This document shows, piece by piece, positions 35,839 to 46,711 of a DNA stretch of 64,000 bases (position 1 is the stretch's first letter; each line of letters opens with the position of its first letter). Made by a program: the position numbers and the translations under genes. The stretch comes from Streptomyces sp. NBC_01216. GTDB taxonomy: Bacteria > Actinomycetota > Actinomycetes > Streptomycetales > Streptomycetaceae. The stretch spans positions 372,001-436,000 of the forward strand of contig NZ_CP108677.1 of assembly GCF_035994945.1 (NCBI RefSeq). Direction: 5' to 3'. The notes under the pieces are model-generated. The model was given only the letters and a program-made list of their open reading frames with translations. It was not told the origin of the DNA and did no database searches.

Positions 35839-37560
35839 TCAGCTGGTACGGATGAAGGTCCAGGTCTGGTCGGACGCGGAGCCCTGCTGGGTGAGGGCGG
35901 AACCCCTGGTGGTACCGGAGGCGGTGACGGCCAGACCGCTGTTCTGGGCGACCAGCTTGTACGCATGGGCGCCGACGGGCTGGAGGGAGAACTTCTGGTT
36001 GGACTTGCCCGAGCCGCAGGGCCACTGGATGACGGCGGTGCCGGCCGTGGTGAAACTGCCGCGGATATCGAGGCACAGGCCGGATGCCTTGTTCTTCACC
36101 GCGTAGGTGCCGTCGGCGTTGCGCGTGAGGATCCAGCGCTGGTTGGTCCCGTGCTTGCGGTCCCACACGATCATCTGGGTGTTGTCGGCACCGGAGGAGG
36201 CGGGGTCGTCCATGACCTGTGCCGGGGTGTCCGCCAGGGCGATCTCGAAGGTGCCGTCGGTCGGCGGGGCCTGGACGGGGTCGATCGGGCCGCCGGGCGT
36301 GATGCGGTACATGGCGGTCGCGTGCGAGGCCAGGGTGGCGGACAGGGTACCGTTCGTGGCCGTGGTGGTCCCGCTCCAGAGTTCCCTGACGGTGTAGGTG
36401 GATGCCCCGGCGATACCGAGCTCGGCGACCGAGGTGGTCACGGTGACGGGCCCGGCGCTGGTGTTGGTGAGGGTCACCGACCAGTCACCGCCCTCCAGCT
36501 CACGCACGGTCAGCAGCTGGGTGTCGGACTGGGTGACGATCCTGGCGGCCTTCCCGAGACCGTCCTGGTCGACGGCTATCACTTCGTGGTTGGTCAGGAT
36601 GTCCCTGATCTCGGGCGTCAGATCGGCGAGCTTGTTCCCCGCCATGAGAGGAGCGGCCATCTGGGCCCACAGGCTGAAGTGAGAACGGTACTCCTCCGGC
36701 TTCATGGACCCCACGCCGACTTCCATCATGTCGGGGTCGTTCCAGTGACCGGGGCCGGCCTGGCTGCCCAGGGGGCCGTTGATGCGGGTGATGTCGAGGA
36801 CACCCATGCCGTAGGCGTTGACCCTGTTCCTGTCCCACGCGGGCGCGATGTCCTCGGTGGTCCGCCACAGGTTGGCGATGGAGGACCAGTCGTAGGTGGC
36901 GCCGGTCTTCTCGTGGAAGCTGTTGGGGTTGATGCTGTACACGATCGGGCGGCCGGTGTCAGCCAGTGCGTCGCGCATCTTGGCGAAGCCGGCGATCTGC
37001 TCGTCGAGGGTACCCTCGGAGGAGCACCAGTCGTACTTGAGATAGTCGACGCCCCAGGAGGCGAAGGTGTTCGCGTCCTGCTGCTCGTGCCCCTGGCTGC
37101 CCGTGGCGCCGGGGTACGCGTGGTTGCGCTGTGCGCAGGTCAGTGCGGTGGGCACCTGGTAGATGCCGAACTTCAGTCCCTTGGAGTGCAGGTAGTCGCC
37201 GAGTGCCTTCATTCCGCTGGGGAAGCGGTCCGGCGCCGCCCGGAGGTTGCCCGCGGCGTCGCGCTGCGGATCGAACCAGCAGTCGTCGATCACGACCGTG
37301 TCGTAGCCGGCGTCCTTCATGCCCGAGCTGACGAGTCTGTCGGCGGAGTCGCGGATGAGCTCCTCGTCTATGTGGCAGGCGAAGGAGTTCCAGGTGTTCC
37401 ACCCCATGGGCGGGGTGAGGGCGACGTCGTTGTCCACGGCGGCGGCCGACGGGGCGCCGAGGGTGGAGAGGGGCACGACGGACAGCACGAGCGCCGTGGC
37501 CAGCAGTGTGGCCCTCCTGCGGCGGGGGGAGGTGCGGGGGGAGAGGCTGGGAGTGAACAT
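35839..37560 (-). CDS. Secreted GH27 alpha-galactosidase with C-terminal ricin-type lectin domain
   Basis: A 573-residue exported enzyme that releases alpha-galactose. An Arg-rich signal (RRRRATLLATALVLSVVP) ends near residue 42. The GH27 TIM barrel begins TPPMGWNTWNSFACH. Nucleophile Asp177 is in YLKYDWC and acid/base Asp277 in WNDPDMMEVG. A short beta-sandwich domain follows the barrel, and the last 130 residues are a ricin B/CBM13 trefoil with QxW-type repeats (DQTWTFIRTS at the end). It is divergent from galT with a strong promoter and a shared island motif. Confidence 0.94.
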   Translation of the reverse strand: MFTPSLSPRTSPRRRRATLLATALVLSVVPLSTLGAPSAAAVDNDVALTPPMGWNTWNSFACHIDEELIRDSADRLVSSGMKDAGYDTVVIDDCWFDPQRDAAGNLRAAPDRFPSGMKALGDYLHSKGLKFGIYQVPTALTCAQRNHAYPGATGSQGHEQQDANTFASWGVDYLKYDWCSSEGTLDEQIAGFAKMRDALADTGRPIVYSINPNSFHEKTGATYDWSSIANLWRTTEDIAPAWDRNRVNAYGMGVLDITRINGPLGSQAGPGHWNDPDMMEVGVGSMKPEEYRSHFSLWAQMAAPLMAGNKLADLTPEIRDILTNHEVIAVDQDGLGKAARIVTQSDTQLLTVRELEGGDWSVTLTNTSAGPVTVTTSVAELGIAGASTYTVRELWSGTTTATNGTLSATLASHATAMYRITPGGPIDPVQAPPTDGTFEIALADTPAQVMDDPASSGADNTQMIVWDRKHGTNQRWILTRNADGTYAVKNKASGLCLDIRGSFTTAGTAVIQWPCGSGKSNQKFSLQPVGAHAYKLVAQNSGLAVTASGTTRGSALTQQGSASDQTWTFIRTS

Positions 37561-37747
37561 GAGTCCTCTTCAGGTCGGCTGGGGATGGTCGCCCTGTGCC
37601 TTCGGCGGGCTGTGCGATCCGGTGCTCGGGCCCGCGACGGCCGACCGTCGGCGGGACGGCGAGGCGTGTGCGAGAGGCCCGCACGAGACAGCGGGCATGG
37701 TGTGAATCGGCTCAGCGTCGACTGCGCCACACAGGTCATCGGAGCGA

Positions 37748-37799
37748 CAGAATTCAACGTGATGGCGCACATATAAACAGCAGGTATCAGGGCAGTCAA
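37748..37799 (-). promoter_or_regulatory. Promoter and candidate operator of the GH27 gene
   Basis: On the minus strand TTGACT (37794-37799), a 17-base spacer and TTATAT (37771-37776) form a good vegetative promoter. At about +1 to +16 lies CATCACGTTGAATTCTG (37748-37764), which resembles CATCACGTTCGAAC upstream of the ABC transporter and ACGTTGAAT upstream of pgm. Confidence 0.65.
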
Positions 37800-38042
37800 G
37801 AGCTCCGCACAGACCGTGAAAACTCGTCCGTTTCCACGCCGCCGACCAGGGAGCAAGGGCGCCCGTCGGGGTCTCGCCATGAGGCCCCGCCGCCCGGCGC
37901 GAGCCGCACACAGCGAAGCCCCCACAGCCCCGTCGGGCGATCTGCGGCCGGGCGGCGAGACCCACCCGCTCCTTTGCCGGCGTCGCGGAGGGACGATTCC
38001 ACTCAGGGGGCGGCCACAGGAAGCCGACCCCTCTCCAGACCG

Positions 38043-38071
38043 TTGACTATTGTTGTTTTCTGTTTGAATAT
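38043..38071 (+). promoter_or_regulatory. galT promoter with shared motif in the spacer
   Basis: TTGACT (38043-38048), 17 bases, GAATAT (38066-38071). The spacer contains TTGTTGTTTTCTGT (38050-38063), an exact 14-base match to the region upstream of the GH2 gene, so a repressor there would cover the promoter. Confidence 0.65.
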
Positions 38072-38125
38072 GCTCATCGACTTGTCGGTTCGCGCAGAAC
38101 AGGGCCAGCCCCAGGGAAGGAAGTC

Positions 38126-39232
38126 ATGAACAAGACCTCGGTCAAGCTCGCGGACGGCCGTGAGCTCATCTACTACGACCCGGAGGGAGCGCCTCCGCGT
38201 GTCGGAGCCGCCGATCCCCGTCCACTCGAGCCGGCGGCGAGCCGGTCCGAGATACGCCGCGATCCGGTCACCGGAGACTGGGTGACCATCGCCGGGCACC
38301 GACAGGCGCGCACGTACCACCCGCCGGCTGACGAGTGCCCGCTCTGCCCCTCGCGCGAGGGGCGGCTCAGCGAGATCCCGGACGCCGACTACCACGTGGC
38401 CGTCTTCGAGAACCGGTTTCCGTCCCTGGCCGCCGACGCCTCGGTCCAGGGCACGGGTCTCGCGCACCCGGTGGCCAGGGCCGCGGCCGGCACGGGCCGT
38501 TGCGAGGTCGTCTGCTTCACCGCCGCACACGCGACCTCCTTCGCCGACCTGTCCGAGCCACGGGCACGCCTCGTCCTCGACGCGTGGACGGACCGTACGG
38601 CGGAACTCTCGGCGCTGCCCGATGTCCAGCAGGTGTACGTGTTCGAGAACCGCGGCGCGGAGATCGGCGTCACCCTGGCACACCCCCACGGGCAGATCTA
38701 CGCCTTCCCGTTCATCCCGCCCCGCACTGCCCGCGTGATCGAACAGGCCGGGAGGTACCGCGCCGCCACCGGCCGCAACCTCTTCGAGGACCTGCTCGCC
38801 GCCGAACGCGCGGACCCCGTACGCGTGGTGCTGGCCGGAGAACACTGGACGGCCTTCGTCCCGTTTGCCGCCCGCTGGCCTCACGAAGTGCACGTATACC
38901 CGAACCGGCGGGTCCCCGACCTGACCGCGCTCAGCGAAGAGGAGCGCGCGGAGTTTCCCCGCCTCTACCTGGAGCTGCTGAAACGCTTCGACAGGCTGTT
39001 CGTCGAAGACGGACGGCATGGGGAGGCGCAGCCGACCCCCTACATCGCCGCGTGGCATCAGGCGCCCGCCGGCCACCGGCAGGAGGTGGCCCTGCACCTT
39101 GAGCTCTTCACCATTCGCCGCACCGCGGGGAAGCTGAAGTACCTCGCCGGAGTGGAGTCGGGCATGGACGCCTTCGTCAACGACGTGGTGCCCGAGGCGG
39201 CGGCACGGCGTCTTCGTGAGGTGGCGTCGTGA
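38126..39232 (+). CDS. galT: Galactose-1-phosphate uridylyltransferase
   Basis: A 368-residue Leloir-pathway enzyme that exchanges UMP between UDP-glucose and galactose 1-phosphate. The active-site signature HPHGQIY is present with nucleophile His188, and zinc-type cysteines ECPLCPS occur near residue 72. The N-terminal RRDPVTGDWVTIAGHR is typical. GGAAGG stands 5-6 bases before the ATG. galK follows 49 bp downstream; galE, usually between galT and galK in Streptomyces, is missing. Confidence 0.96.
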   Translation: MNKTSVKLADGRELIYYDPEGAPPRVGAADPRPLEPAASRSEIRRDPVTGDWVTIAGHRQARTYHPPADECPLCPSREGRLSEIPDADYHVAVFENRFPSLAADASVQGTGLAHPVARAAAGTGRCEVVCFTAAHATSFADLSEPRARLVLDAWTDRTAELSALPDVQQVYVFENRGAEIGVTLAHPHGQIYAFPFIPPRTARVIEQAGRYRAATGRNLFEDLLAAERADPVRVVLAGEHWTAFVPFAARWPHEVHVYPNRRVPDLTALSEEERAEFPRLYLELLKRFDRLFVEDGRHGEAQPTPYIAAWHQAPAGHRQEVALHLELFTIRRTAGKLKYLAGVESGMDAFVNDVVPEAAARRLREVAS

Positions 39233-39281
39233 GCGGGTGCCTCATGGTCGCCCAGGCCACCCGCCCGCGCGAGGGACGCGC

Positions 39282-40505
39282 GTGGCGAGCGAGCCACGGG
39301 AGACCGGACGACCTCGTCGTCGACGCCTCGACCTTCACCCGGAATCCGAGCACGAGAGGGCCGCACGGCTGATGCGTACCATCCGAGAAGACGCAGCCGC
39401 AGGCGTCGGGGCCGGGGTCTGGAGAGCCCCCGGCCGGGTCAACGTGATCGGTGAACACACCGACTACAACGACGGTTTCGTCCTGCCGATCGCCCTGCCC
39501 CACGCGGCCCGCGCGACGGTCAGGGCGAGACAGGACGGGGTGCTAAGCCTGTACAGCGAGCAGGGCCAGGGGCCGGCCGTCGAACTGGACGTCCGTACGC
39601 TCACGCCGGGTGGCGTGGACGGCTGGGCCCGCTATCCGGCCGCCGTCGTCTGGGCGCTGCGCGAGGCCGGGTACCCCGTCGGCGGGGCCGACGTGCACAT
39701 CGACAGTGATGTGCCGACCGGAGCCGGCCTCTCCTCCTCGGCGGCGATCGAGTGCGTGGTGGCCGCCGCCTTCAACGACCTTCACGGTCTCGGCCTCGAC
39801 CGCCCCGAACTGGCACGGCTGGCCCAGTACGCGGAGAACGCCTTCGTCGGCGTTCCCTGCGGAATCATGGACCAGATGGCGTCGGTCTGCGCCCGGCGGG
39901 GAGCGGCGCTCTTCCTCGACACCCGTGATCTCTCCAGCCGCCACGTCCCGTTCGACATCGAGAGCGCGGGCTTGCGGCTGCTGGTCATCGACACCCGGAT
40001 GAAGCACGACCTCGCCGATGGCGAGTACGCGAAGCTGCGTGCCGCGTGCGCGCGTGGCTGCGGTCTGCTCGGGCTGCCCTCCCTGCGTGACCTGGACCCC
40101 CGGGATCTGCCGGCGGCACTGGCCCGGCTGCCGAGGGACCTGGTCCCGCTGGTGCGGCACGTGGTGAGCGAGAACACGAGGGTGGAGCAGGCGGTGGCCC
40201 TGCTCGACGCCGGTGAGCCACGGGCCCTGGGGCCCGTCCTGACCGCCGGACACCTCTCCCTGCGTGACGACTACGGTGTCTCCTGCTCGGCGACGGACCT
40301 GGCCGTGGACGCGGCGGTGGAAGCCGGCGCGCTCGGGGCCCGGATGACCGGCGGTGGATTCGGTGGCTCGGTGCTGGCCCTCGTCGACACCGGCACGGCT
40401 CTCACCGTCGCCGGCGCGGTGAAGAGGGCCTTCCGGCGAGCGGGCCGCAGGATCCCGCGGATCTTCGCCGCCTCCGCCTCCGCCGGCGCACGGCGCATCA
40501 CCTGA
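39282..40505 (+). CDS. galK: Galactokinase
   Basis: A 407-residue GHMP kinase that phosphorylates galactose at C1. Motif 1 APGRVNVIGEHTDYNDG binds galactose, motif 2 GAGLSSSAAIE is the ATP loop, and motif 3 MTGGGFGGSVLAL is near the C-terminus. The catalytic Asp lies in GIMDQMAS. I use the GTG at 39282, 7 bases after GAGGGA; an ATG at 39372 would give 377 residues, closer to the usual length, so the true start is uncertain. Cotranscribed with galT and ending in a bidirectional terminator shared with pgm. Confidence 0.93.
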   Translation: MASEPRETGRPRRRRLDLHPESEHERAARLMRTIREDAAAGVGAGVWRAPGRVNVIGEHTDYNDGFVLPIALPHAARATVRARQDGVLSLYSEQGQGPAVELDVRTLTPGGVDGWARYPAAVVWALREAGYPVGGADVHIDSDVPTGAGLSSSAAIECVVAAAFNDLHGLGLDRPELARLAQYAENAFVGVPCGIMDQMASVCARRGAALFLDTRDLSSRHVPFDIESAGLRLLVIDTRMKHDLADGEYAKLRAACARGCGLLGLPSLRDLDPRDLPAALARLPRDLVPLVRHVVSENTRVEQAVALLDAGEPRALGPVLTAGHLSLRDDYGVSCSATDLAVDAAVEAGALGARMTGGGFGGSVLALVDTGTALTVAGAVKRAFRRAGRRIPRIFAASASAGARRIT

Positions 40506-40530
40506 CGAGCCGAGCCCGCCGGTGCTCAGC

Positions 40531-40597
40531 GGCCCCCGGCCGGCGCCGACCGTCCCCGCCCCCTCCCGGCGGGGCGGGAGGCTCCCGCGCGGGGGCC
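40531..40597. terminator. Bidirectional terminator between galK and pgm
   Basis: An inner hairpin, CCCGCCCC (40555-40562) with GGGGCGGG (40571-40578), is nested in an outer one, GGCCCCCG (40531-40538) with CGGGGGCC (40590-40597). It lies between convergent genes. Confidence 0.7.
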
Positions 40598-40780
40598 TTC
40601 CGCGTCTCCCCCGCGGACGCCACCGGGACCGGACGCGCGGTGAGCGCCCCTCCCCCGCGGGGTGCCGTGGGGGTCCACGTCTCCGTGGCCGTGCCCGCGC
40701 GCCGGAGGACGCCTCGTTTCCGGGGAGGGTGTCGCCCTTCGGTGTGCCCGCGTACGCGTGCGCCGGGCCCGGCCGGCTCT

Positions 40781-42424
<1,644 letters not shown>

Positions 42425-42665
42425 CGCGAGGTCCTCGGTGGGGTGTCGGCGGGTGCGCCCGTGAAGGGCGTGCTGGATGGGGCGAACGCGTCGGGGGACG
42501 ACCGGAAACGCCCTCGGGGCGAGCCGCCGACGAGTGGGGCGGCCGGACTCAGGGACGTACGGGCGCGACCGCCCGGCCCAGGGCCGGCTCTCAGGGAGCG
42601 GGACGACGCCCGGAGAGCCGGGCGGAGGAGCCGACGGCCGAACCCACTCGCTCGCCGGCGGACTG

Positions 42666-42695
42666 AGATTATTCAACGTAACTCACCATAGTCAA
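42666..42695 (-). promoter_or_regulatory. pgm promoter with ACGTTGAAT motif
   Basis: On the minus strand TTGACT (42690-42695), an 18-base spacer and TAATCT (42666-42671). The sequence GTTACGTTGAATAAT overlaps the -10 and shares ACGTTGAAT with the GH27 operator candidate; TTGACTAT at the -35 is shared with galT. Confidence 0.6.
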
Positions 42696-43376
42696 ACATT
42701 CGGTGAGTGCGCCGCCCCGGCTGTGGCAGGCCGCACCGCTCGCACTCCCGAGCCCGCCGGGTGGAACCGGCGGGTCCGGCGACCGGCGCGCGGGCCCGTT
42801 CCCCACCCCGGCCACGCCCCCCCACACCGCCCCGACGGGCTACCCGGCGGACTACCTATCCGTCATGCCTCCCCAACCCCCCACACTCCCCGGACGAGAC
42901 CGAAACGTCACCACAATCCCCTCCCGGCGACACGGACCCGGCGACAGGCACAGGGAGACCATGGGCGGGCCACCGGAGGAACGCCACACGCGAGCCCTCC
43001 GCCGGACGCGCGGCACCCCCGGGCCCCCGCCCCGCGGCCTTCCCCCGCCGCGCCCGAAGGGCGCCACGCCATGACACCGGGAGAAAGACACGTGACCGTC
43101 CCTCACCACCGCGCCGGCCCGCACCCCCTCCTCTGCCGAGTGAGCATGAGCGCGTCCGGAAGGAGTCCACGCGCGGTTCGCACCGGGGTCAGGCGGGAGG
43201 TCCGACGTGGACGCCACTCCGGGGAGGTACCCCTCCCGCACCGGGCGGATCCGCCGACTGACGACCAACCACGCCCAGGAGCAGTGGAACTGACGTCTCC
43301 TCAGGAAGGAGTCGCCGGCCGTCGGCACGACCACCCCGCCGGATGGTCACAAGGTGATTTCGGCCGACGTATCGAC

Positions 43377-43425
43377 TTGACGTCGGCCGGTAACCCGGCT
43401 GTCATATGTTGCATCACGTTCGAAC
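43377..43425 (+). promoter_or_regulatory. ABC transporter promoter and candidate operator
   Basis: TTGACG (43377-43382) is followed after 19 bases by TCATAT (43402-43407). Immediately downstream CATCACGTTCGAAC (43412-43425) contains the palindrome GTTCGAAC and resembles CATCACGTTGAAT at the GH27 start site. The leader to the binding-protein ATG is about 150 bases. Confidence 0.5.
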
Positions 43426-43570
43426 ATGTTGATTCGTGGGTGATTTCTGTGTGGGATCGGTGTACGCGTAGCCGATGGTGTCCCCTCCCGCTCACGGCCT
43501 GGCGTCGCAGCGACGCCATCTTTCCCCCGCACCACGCGCCGTCTCCGGCGTACGCTCGAAGGAGCTCTCC

Positions 43571-44620
43571 ATGATCCGCACCACCGCCAGCCGCGCCGTC
43601 ATCGCGACGGGCCTGCTGCTCACTCTCGGCCTGACCACCGCCTGTTCCACCGGTCAGGAGTCAGCCAAGGGCGCCGACGACGCCTCTCCCGCCACGGTGA
43701 GCGGCACGATCTCCATGACCTACCTGCAGAAGCAGGGTGACCAGGAGTACTTCGTCGGCGAGGCAGCCGGAGCGAAGGCGAAGGCCGCCGAACTGGGCGT
43801 GGACCTGAAGGTCGTGAACCTCGGAAACGACGCCAACAAGACGATCAGCGAGGTCCAGGCGGCCATCGCGCAGAAGACCGACGGCATCATCGTCGTCGTG
43901 CCGGACCCGGCGGTCGGCCCGCAGGTCGTCCAGGCCGCGAAGGACGCGAAGGTGGCCCTGCTGACCTCGGACGACCAGATCTGCACCAACGGCCCCGACC
44001 CGTCGGCGTGCGCGAAGGAGGACCTGGTGCCGCGAATCGGCTTCTCCGGTGAGCAGATGGGCGGCGAGGTCGGCAAGCGCGCGGCCGAGGAGTTCCGCAA
44101 GGCCGGCTGGAACCCCGCCGAGACCAGGACCATCTCCGCCTGGAAGCAGGACGTCACCGTCTGCGGCGACCGCGTGAAGGCCGCCAAGGAGACGTTCTCG
44201 GCCGCTGTCCAGGGCGTGCGGAACATCGACGTCGCCACCGACAACACTCCCACCGGCGCCCAGGACAAGATCGCCGCGACCGTCACGGCCAACCCCACCG
44301 TCAAGAACTGGGTGATCTGGGGCTGCAACGACGAGAACGTCCAGGGCGGCGTCACAGCGATGGAGAACGCCGGCATCGGATCCGACCGGGTGATCGGCGT
44401 CGGCCTCGGCGCCTACCTCGCCTGCAAGAACTGGGACGGCGGCAAGCCCTCCGGTATGAAGGCCGCGCTGTTCATCAACGGCAAGGACGTCGGTGCCCTC
44501 GCCGTCCAGACGATGTACGACAAGATCAAGAACGCCAAGGCATTCCCGCAGGAGGCGTTCGCGCCGACCACCATGGTCGACGCGGTCGGCTGGAAGTCCG
44601 CCGGCGTCACCTGCAGCTGA
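43571..44620 (+). CDS. Sugar ABC transporter substrate-binding lipoprotein
   Basis: A 349-residue periplasmic-binding-protein-like lipoprotein. The signal ends in LTTAC with lipid-bearing Cys25, preceded by a typical hydrophobic run. The fold is the AraF/MglB sugar-binding type: DGIIVVVPDPAVGPQVV, then VIWGCNDENVQGGV and GLGAYLACKNW, most like L-arabinose-binding proteins that also take galactose. Five cysteines suggest disulfides. GAAGGAG precedes the ATG at 43571. It is the first gene of the ABC operon. Galactose is inferred from the locus; arabinose is an alternative. Confidence 0.9.
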   Translation: MIRTTASRAVIATGLLLTLGLTTACSTGQESAKGADDASPATVSGTISMTYLQKQGDQEYFVGEAAGAKAKAAELGVDLKVVNLGNDANKTISEVQAAIAQKTDGIIVVVPDPAVGPQVVQAAKDAKVALLTSDDQICTNGPDPSACAKEDLVPRIGFSGEQMGGEVGKRAAEEFRKAGWNPAETRTISAWKQDVTVCGDRVKAAKETFSAAVQGVRNIDVATDNTPTGAQDKIAATVTANPTVKNWVIWGCNDENVQGGVTAMENAGIGSDRVIGVGLGAYLACKNWDGGKPSGMKAALFINGKDVGALAVQTMYDKIKNAKAFPQEAFAPTTMVDAVGWKSAGVTCS

Positions 44621-44816
44621 CGCCTCCGAACGGGCCCGCCCCGACCCTCCCCCGTCGGGAGCGGCCCTCGCCCCTCCGGCCCCGGTTCCCTGCACAGCCG
44701 GGGCCGGAGGCGGCACCACCCTGCCGACCCGCCCTTCGAGGGGACGTGCCAGCGGACGCGGCGCGCTCCTGCACGACGGGCCCTGCCACCCTCCCGCACG
44801 ACCGAAGGCAGCCATC

Positions 44817-46400
44817 ATGAGTAGAGCTCACGACACGAACCCGTATCCCCGCCCGCCCACCGCCCCGCAGTCCCCCGCCGGCGCCGGCGCCGGCGTACGG
44901 CACGTCTCCAAGCGGTTCGGTGCGGTGTGTGCTCTGGAGGACGTCACCCTCGACTTCCCGGCCGGTCAGGTCACCGCCCTGATGGGCGAGAACGGTGCGG
45001 GGAAATCCACCCTGCTGAAGATCCTCGCGGGTGACCACCAGCCGACCGAGGGCAGTGTCGTCCTGGACGACCGGGCCGCCCAGCTCTCCTCTCCCACCGA
45101 CGCCCGCCGTCTGGGCATCCGGATCATCCCTCAGGAACCGGAGATCATCCCGCATGTGTCCGTCGCCGAGAACGTCTACGCGGGTCTTCTGCCCCGCAGA
45201 GCCGGGCGTCGTCTGGACCGCGCCGAACTCCGCCGCCGCGTCACCGCCGACCTGCGGCGGCTGGGTTTCGACAAGGTCCTCGACCCGGACCGGCTCGGTT
45301 CGCGTCTGACGCCCGCCCAGCGCCAACTCGTGGAGATCCTGAGGGCCCTGACCGGGGGTGCGAAGGTCATCGCCTTCGACGAGCCCACCTCCTCGCTCTC
45401 CGAGCACGAGGTCGAGGCACTGTTCACGCTGATCCGCCGGCTGCGGGACGAGGGCGTCGCCGTCGTCTACGTCTCCCATCGCATGCAGGAGATATTCCAG
45501 CTCGCCGACCGCATAGCGGTCCTGCGCGACGGCACCGTCGCCGGAGTGCAGAAGGCCGCCACCACGAACGAGGGCGAACTCGTCCGACTCATGGTCGGCC
45601 GTGACCTGTCCACGATGTTCTCGCGCACACGTGTGCCCACCGGCCGCCTGGTGCTGGACGTCCGCGGCCTCACCACCGACGACGTCACCGGCATCGACCT
45701 GCGGATCCACGCCGGGGAGGTCGTCGGCCTGGCCGGGCTGGTCGGCGCGGGACGCTCCGAGATGGCCCTCGCGCTCGCCGGCGACCGGCCTGTCCGCTCC
45801 GGCACGGTCACCCTCGACGGCAAGGTCCTGCCCTCCGGTGATCCTGGCGCTGTCATCCGCGCGGGCCTCGGTCTGGCCCCCGAGGAACGCAAGGCACAGG
45901 CGCTCTTTCTGCACCGCTCGATCCGCGACAACACGTCCACCGTCGTCCTCGAGCGCCTGCGTCGGCTGCGTTTCGTCCGGCGGGGCGCGGAACGCGAACT
46001 CGCCCAGCGATACACGGATCGCCTGCGGGTACGCACCCCCTCCATCGAGCACGAAGTACGCAAGCTGTCGGGCGGCAACCAGCAGAAGGTCGTCCTCGCC
46101 CGCTGGCTCGCGCGCAAGCCCAAGGTCCTGATCCTCGACGAGCCCACCCGCGGCATCGACGTCGGTGCCAAGGCCGAGATCTACCACATCATCGCCGACC
46201 TCGCAGCCGAGGGCATCGCCGTTCTGGTCATTTCCTCCGAACTCCCCGAGGTGATCGGCCTCGCCGACCGCGTCGTCGTCATGCAGAACGGACGCGTCAC
46301 CGGCGAACTCGCCCGGGACCAGGCCACCGAGGAAGCCATCCTCAACCTCGCCATGGCCGACGACCTCGCCTCTGCCCCCACCTCTGGAGCAACCTCATGA
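44817..46400 (+). CDS. Sugar ABC transporter ATP-binding protein (MglA/AraG type)
   Basis: A 527-residue double ABC ATPase of the carbohydrate-uptake CUT2 class. The first cassette has Walker A MGENGAGKSTLLK and Walker B KVIAFDEPTSSLS. The second is degenerate in Walker A (AGLVGAGRSEMAL) but has the signature LSGGNQQKV and DEPTRGIDVG. It drives import together with a single permease type. It follows the binding protein by 196 bp and overlaps the permease start in ATGA. Confidence 0.94.
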   Translation: MSRAHDTNPYPRPPTAPQSPAGAGAGVRHVSKRFGAVCALEDVTLDFPAGQVTALMGENGAGKSTLLKILAGDHQPTEGSVVLDDRAAQLSSPTDARRLGIRIIPQEPEIIPHVSVAENVYAGLLPRRAGRRLDRAELRRRVTADLRRLGFDKVLDPDRLGSRLTPAQRQLVEILRALTGGAKVIAFDEPTSSLSEHEVEALFTLIRRLRDEGVAVVYVSHRMQEIFQLADRIAVLRDGTVAGVQKAATTNEGELVRLMVGRDLSTMFSRTRVPTGRLVLDVRGLTTDDVTGIDLRIHAGEVVGLAGLVGAGRSEMALALAGDRPVRSGTVTLDGKVLPSGDPGAVIRAGLGLAPEERKAQALFLHRSIRDNTSTVVLERLRRLRFVRRGAERELAQRYTDRLRVRTPSIEHEVRKLSGGNQQKVVLARWLARKPKVLILDEPTRGIDVGAKAEIYHIIADLAAEGIAVLVISSELPEVIGLADRVVVMQNGRVTGELARDQATEEAILNLAMADDLASAPTSGATS

Positions 46401-46591
46401 GCGCCACCGCCAAGACCCCCACGACCGCGGGAACACATCGTGGCCCCGCCCCGGGCCGGTTCGCGTTCCTGACCGCGTCGGGAGGCGGGCAGAACCTCAG
46501 CCTGATCGGCGCACTGGTCGTGGTGCTGGTCCTGTTCGGCGTCCTCAACGACAACTACCTCAGCGTCTCCAACGTGCAGGTCATCGCTGAG
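46397..46591 (+). pseudogene. Sugar ABC permease, 5' fragment (split by an insertion element)
   Basis: The first 65 codons of a CUT2-type sugar permease, starting in the ATGA overlap with the ATPase gene. A cytoplasmic tail leads to the first membrane helix (NLSLIGALVVVLVLFGVL) and breaks in NVQVIAE at the insertion. Translation would run into the element and stop at 46609 after five foreign residues. The fragment cannot form a transporter alone. Its other part is at 48259-49098. Confidence 0.93.
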
Positions 46592-46605
46592 CCCGGATCC
46601 ACCGG
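46592..46605 (+). repeat. Left terminal inverted repeat of the insertion element
   Basis: CCCGGATCCACCGG, identical to the complement of the right end; beyond it the match becomes imperfect. Confidence 0.92.
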
Positions 46606-46638
46606 TTGATGTGCGGCGGTGACGTTGCCGGGAACGAG

Positions 46639-46707
46639 GAAGTGCCCTGTGACCTGCGATGATGGGAGTTCTCACGCTTCCAGCACGCACGACCAACAGG
46701 GCACTTC
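46639..46707 (+). promoter_or_regulatory. 12 bp inverted repeat upstream of the transposase
   Basis: GAAGTGCCCTGT (46639-46650) and ACAGGGCACTTC (46696-46707) are exact complements 45 bases apart, the second ending four bases before the transposase ATG. In RNA it would sequester the initiation region and could limit transposase translation from outside transcripts. Confidence 0.55.
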
Positions 46708-46711
46708 TGAG

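Larger units (their letters stand above)
37561..38125. other. Divergent promoter region between GH27 and galT
   Basis: 565 bp holding the GH27 promoter (37748-37799, minus) and the galT promoter (38043-38071, plus). The 240 bp between them shows no gene. Confidence 0.6.
42425..43570. other. Divergent region between pgm and the ABC transporter
   Basis: 1146 bp. The pgm promoter is at 42666-42695 and the transporter promoter at about 43377-43425. The part between (42720-43320) is Pro/Arg-coding in every frame and shows no family, ribosome site or signal, so I treat it as non-coding. Confidence 0.55.

Noticed and set aside
42703..43261. Overlapping plus-strand frames between pgm and the ABC operon
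   Set aside because: Proline/arginine-rich in all frames, no ribosome site, overlapping each other; base composition artefact.
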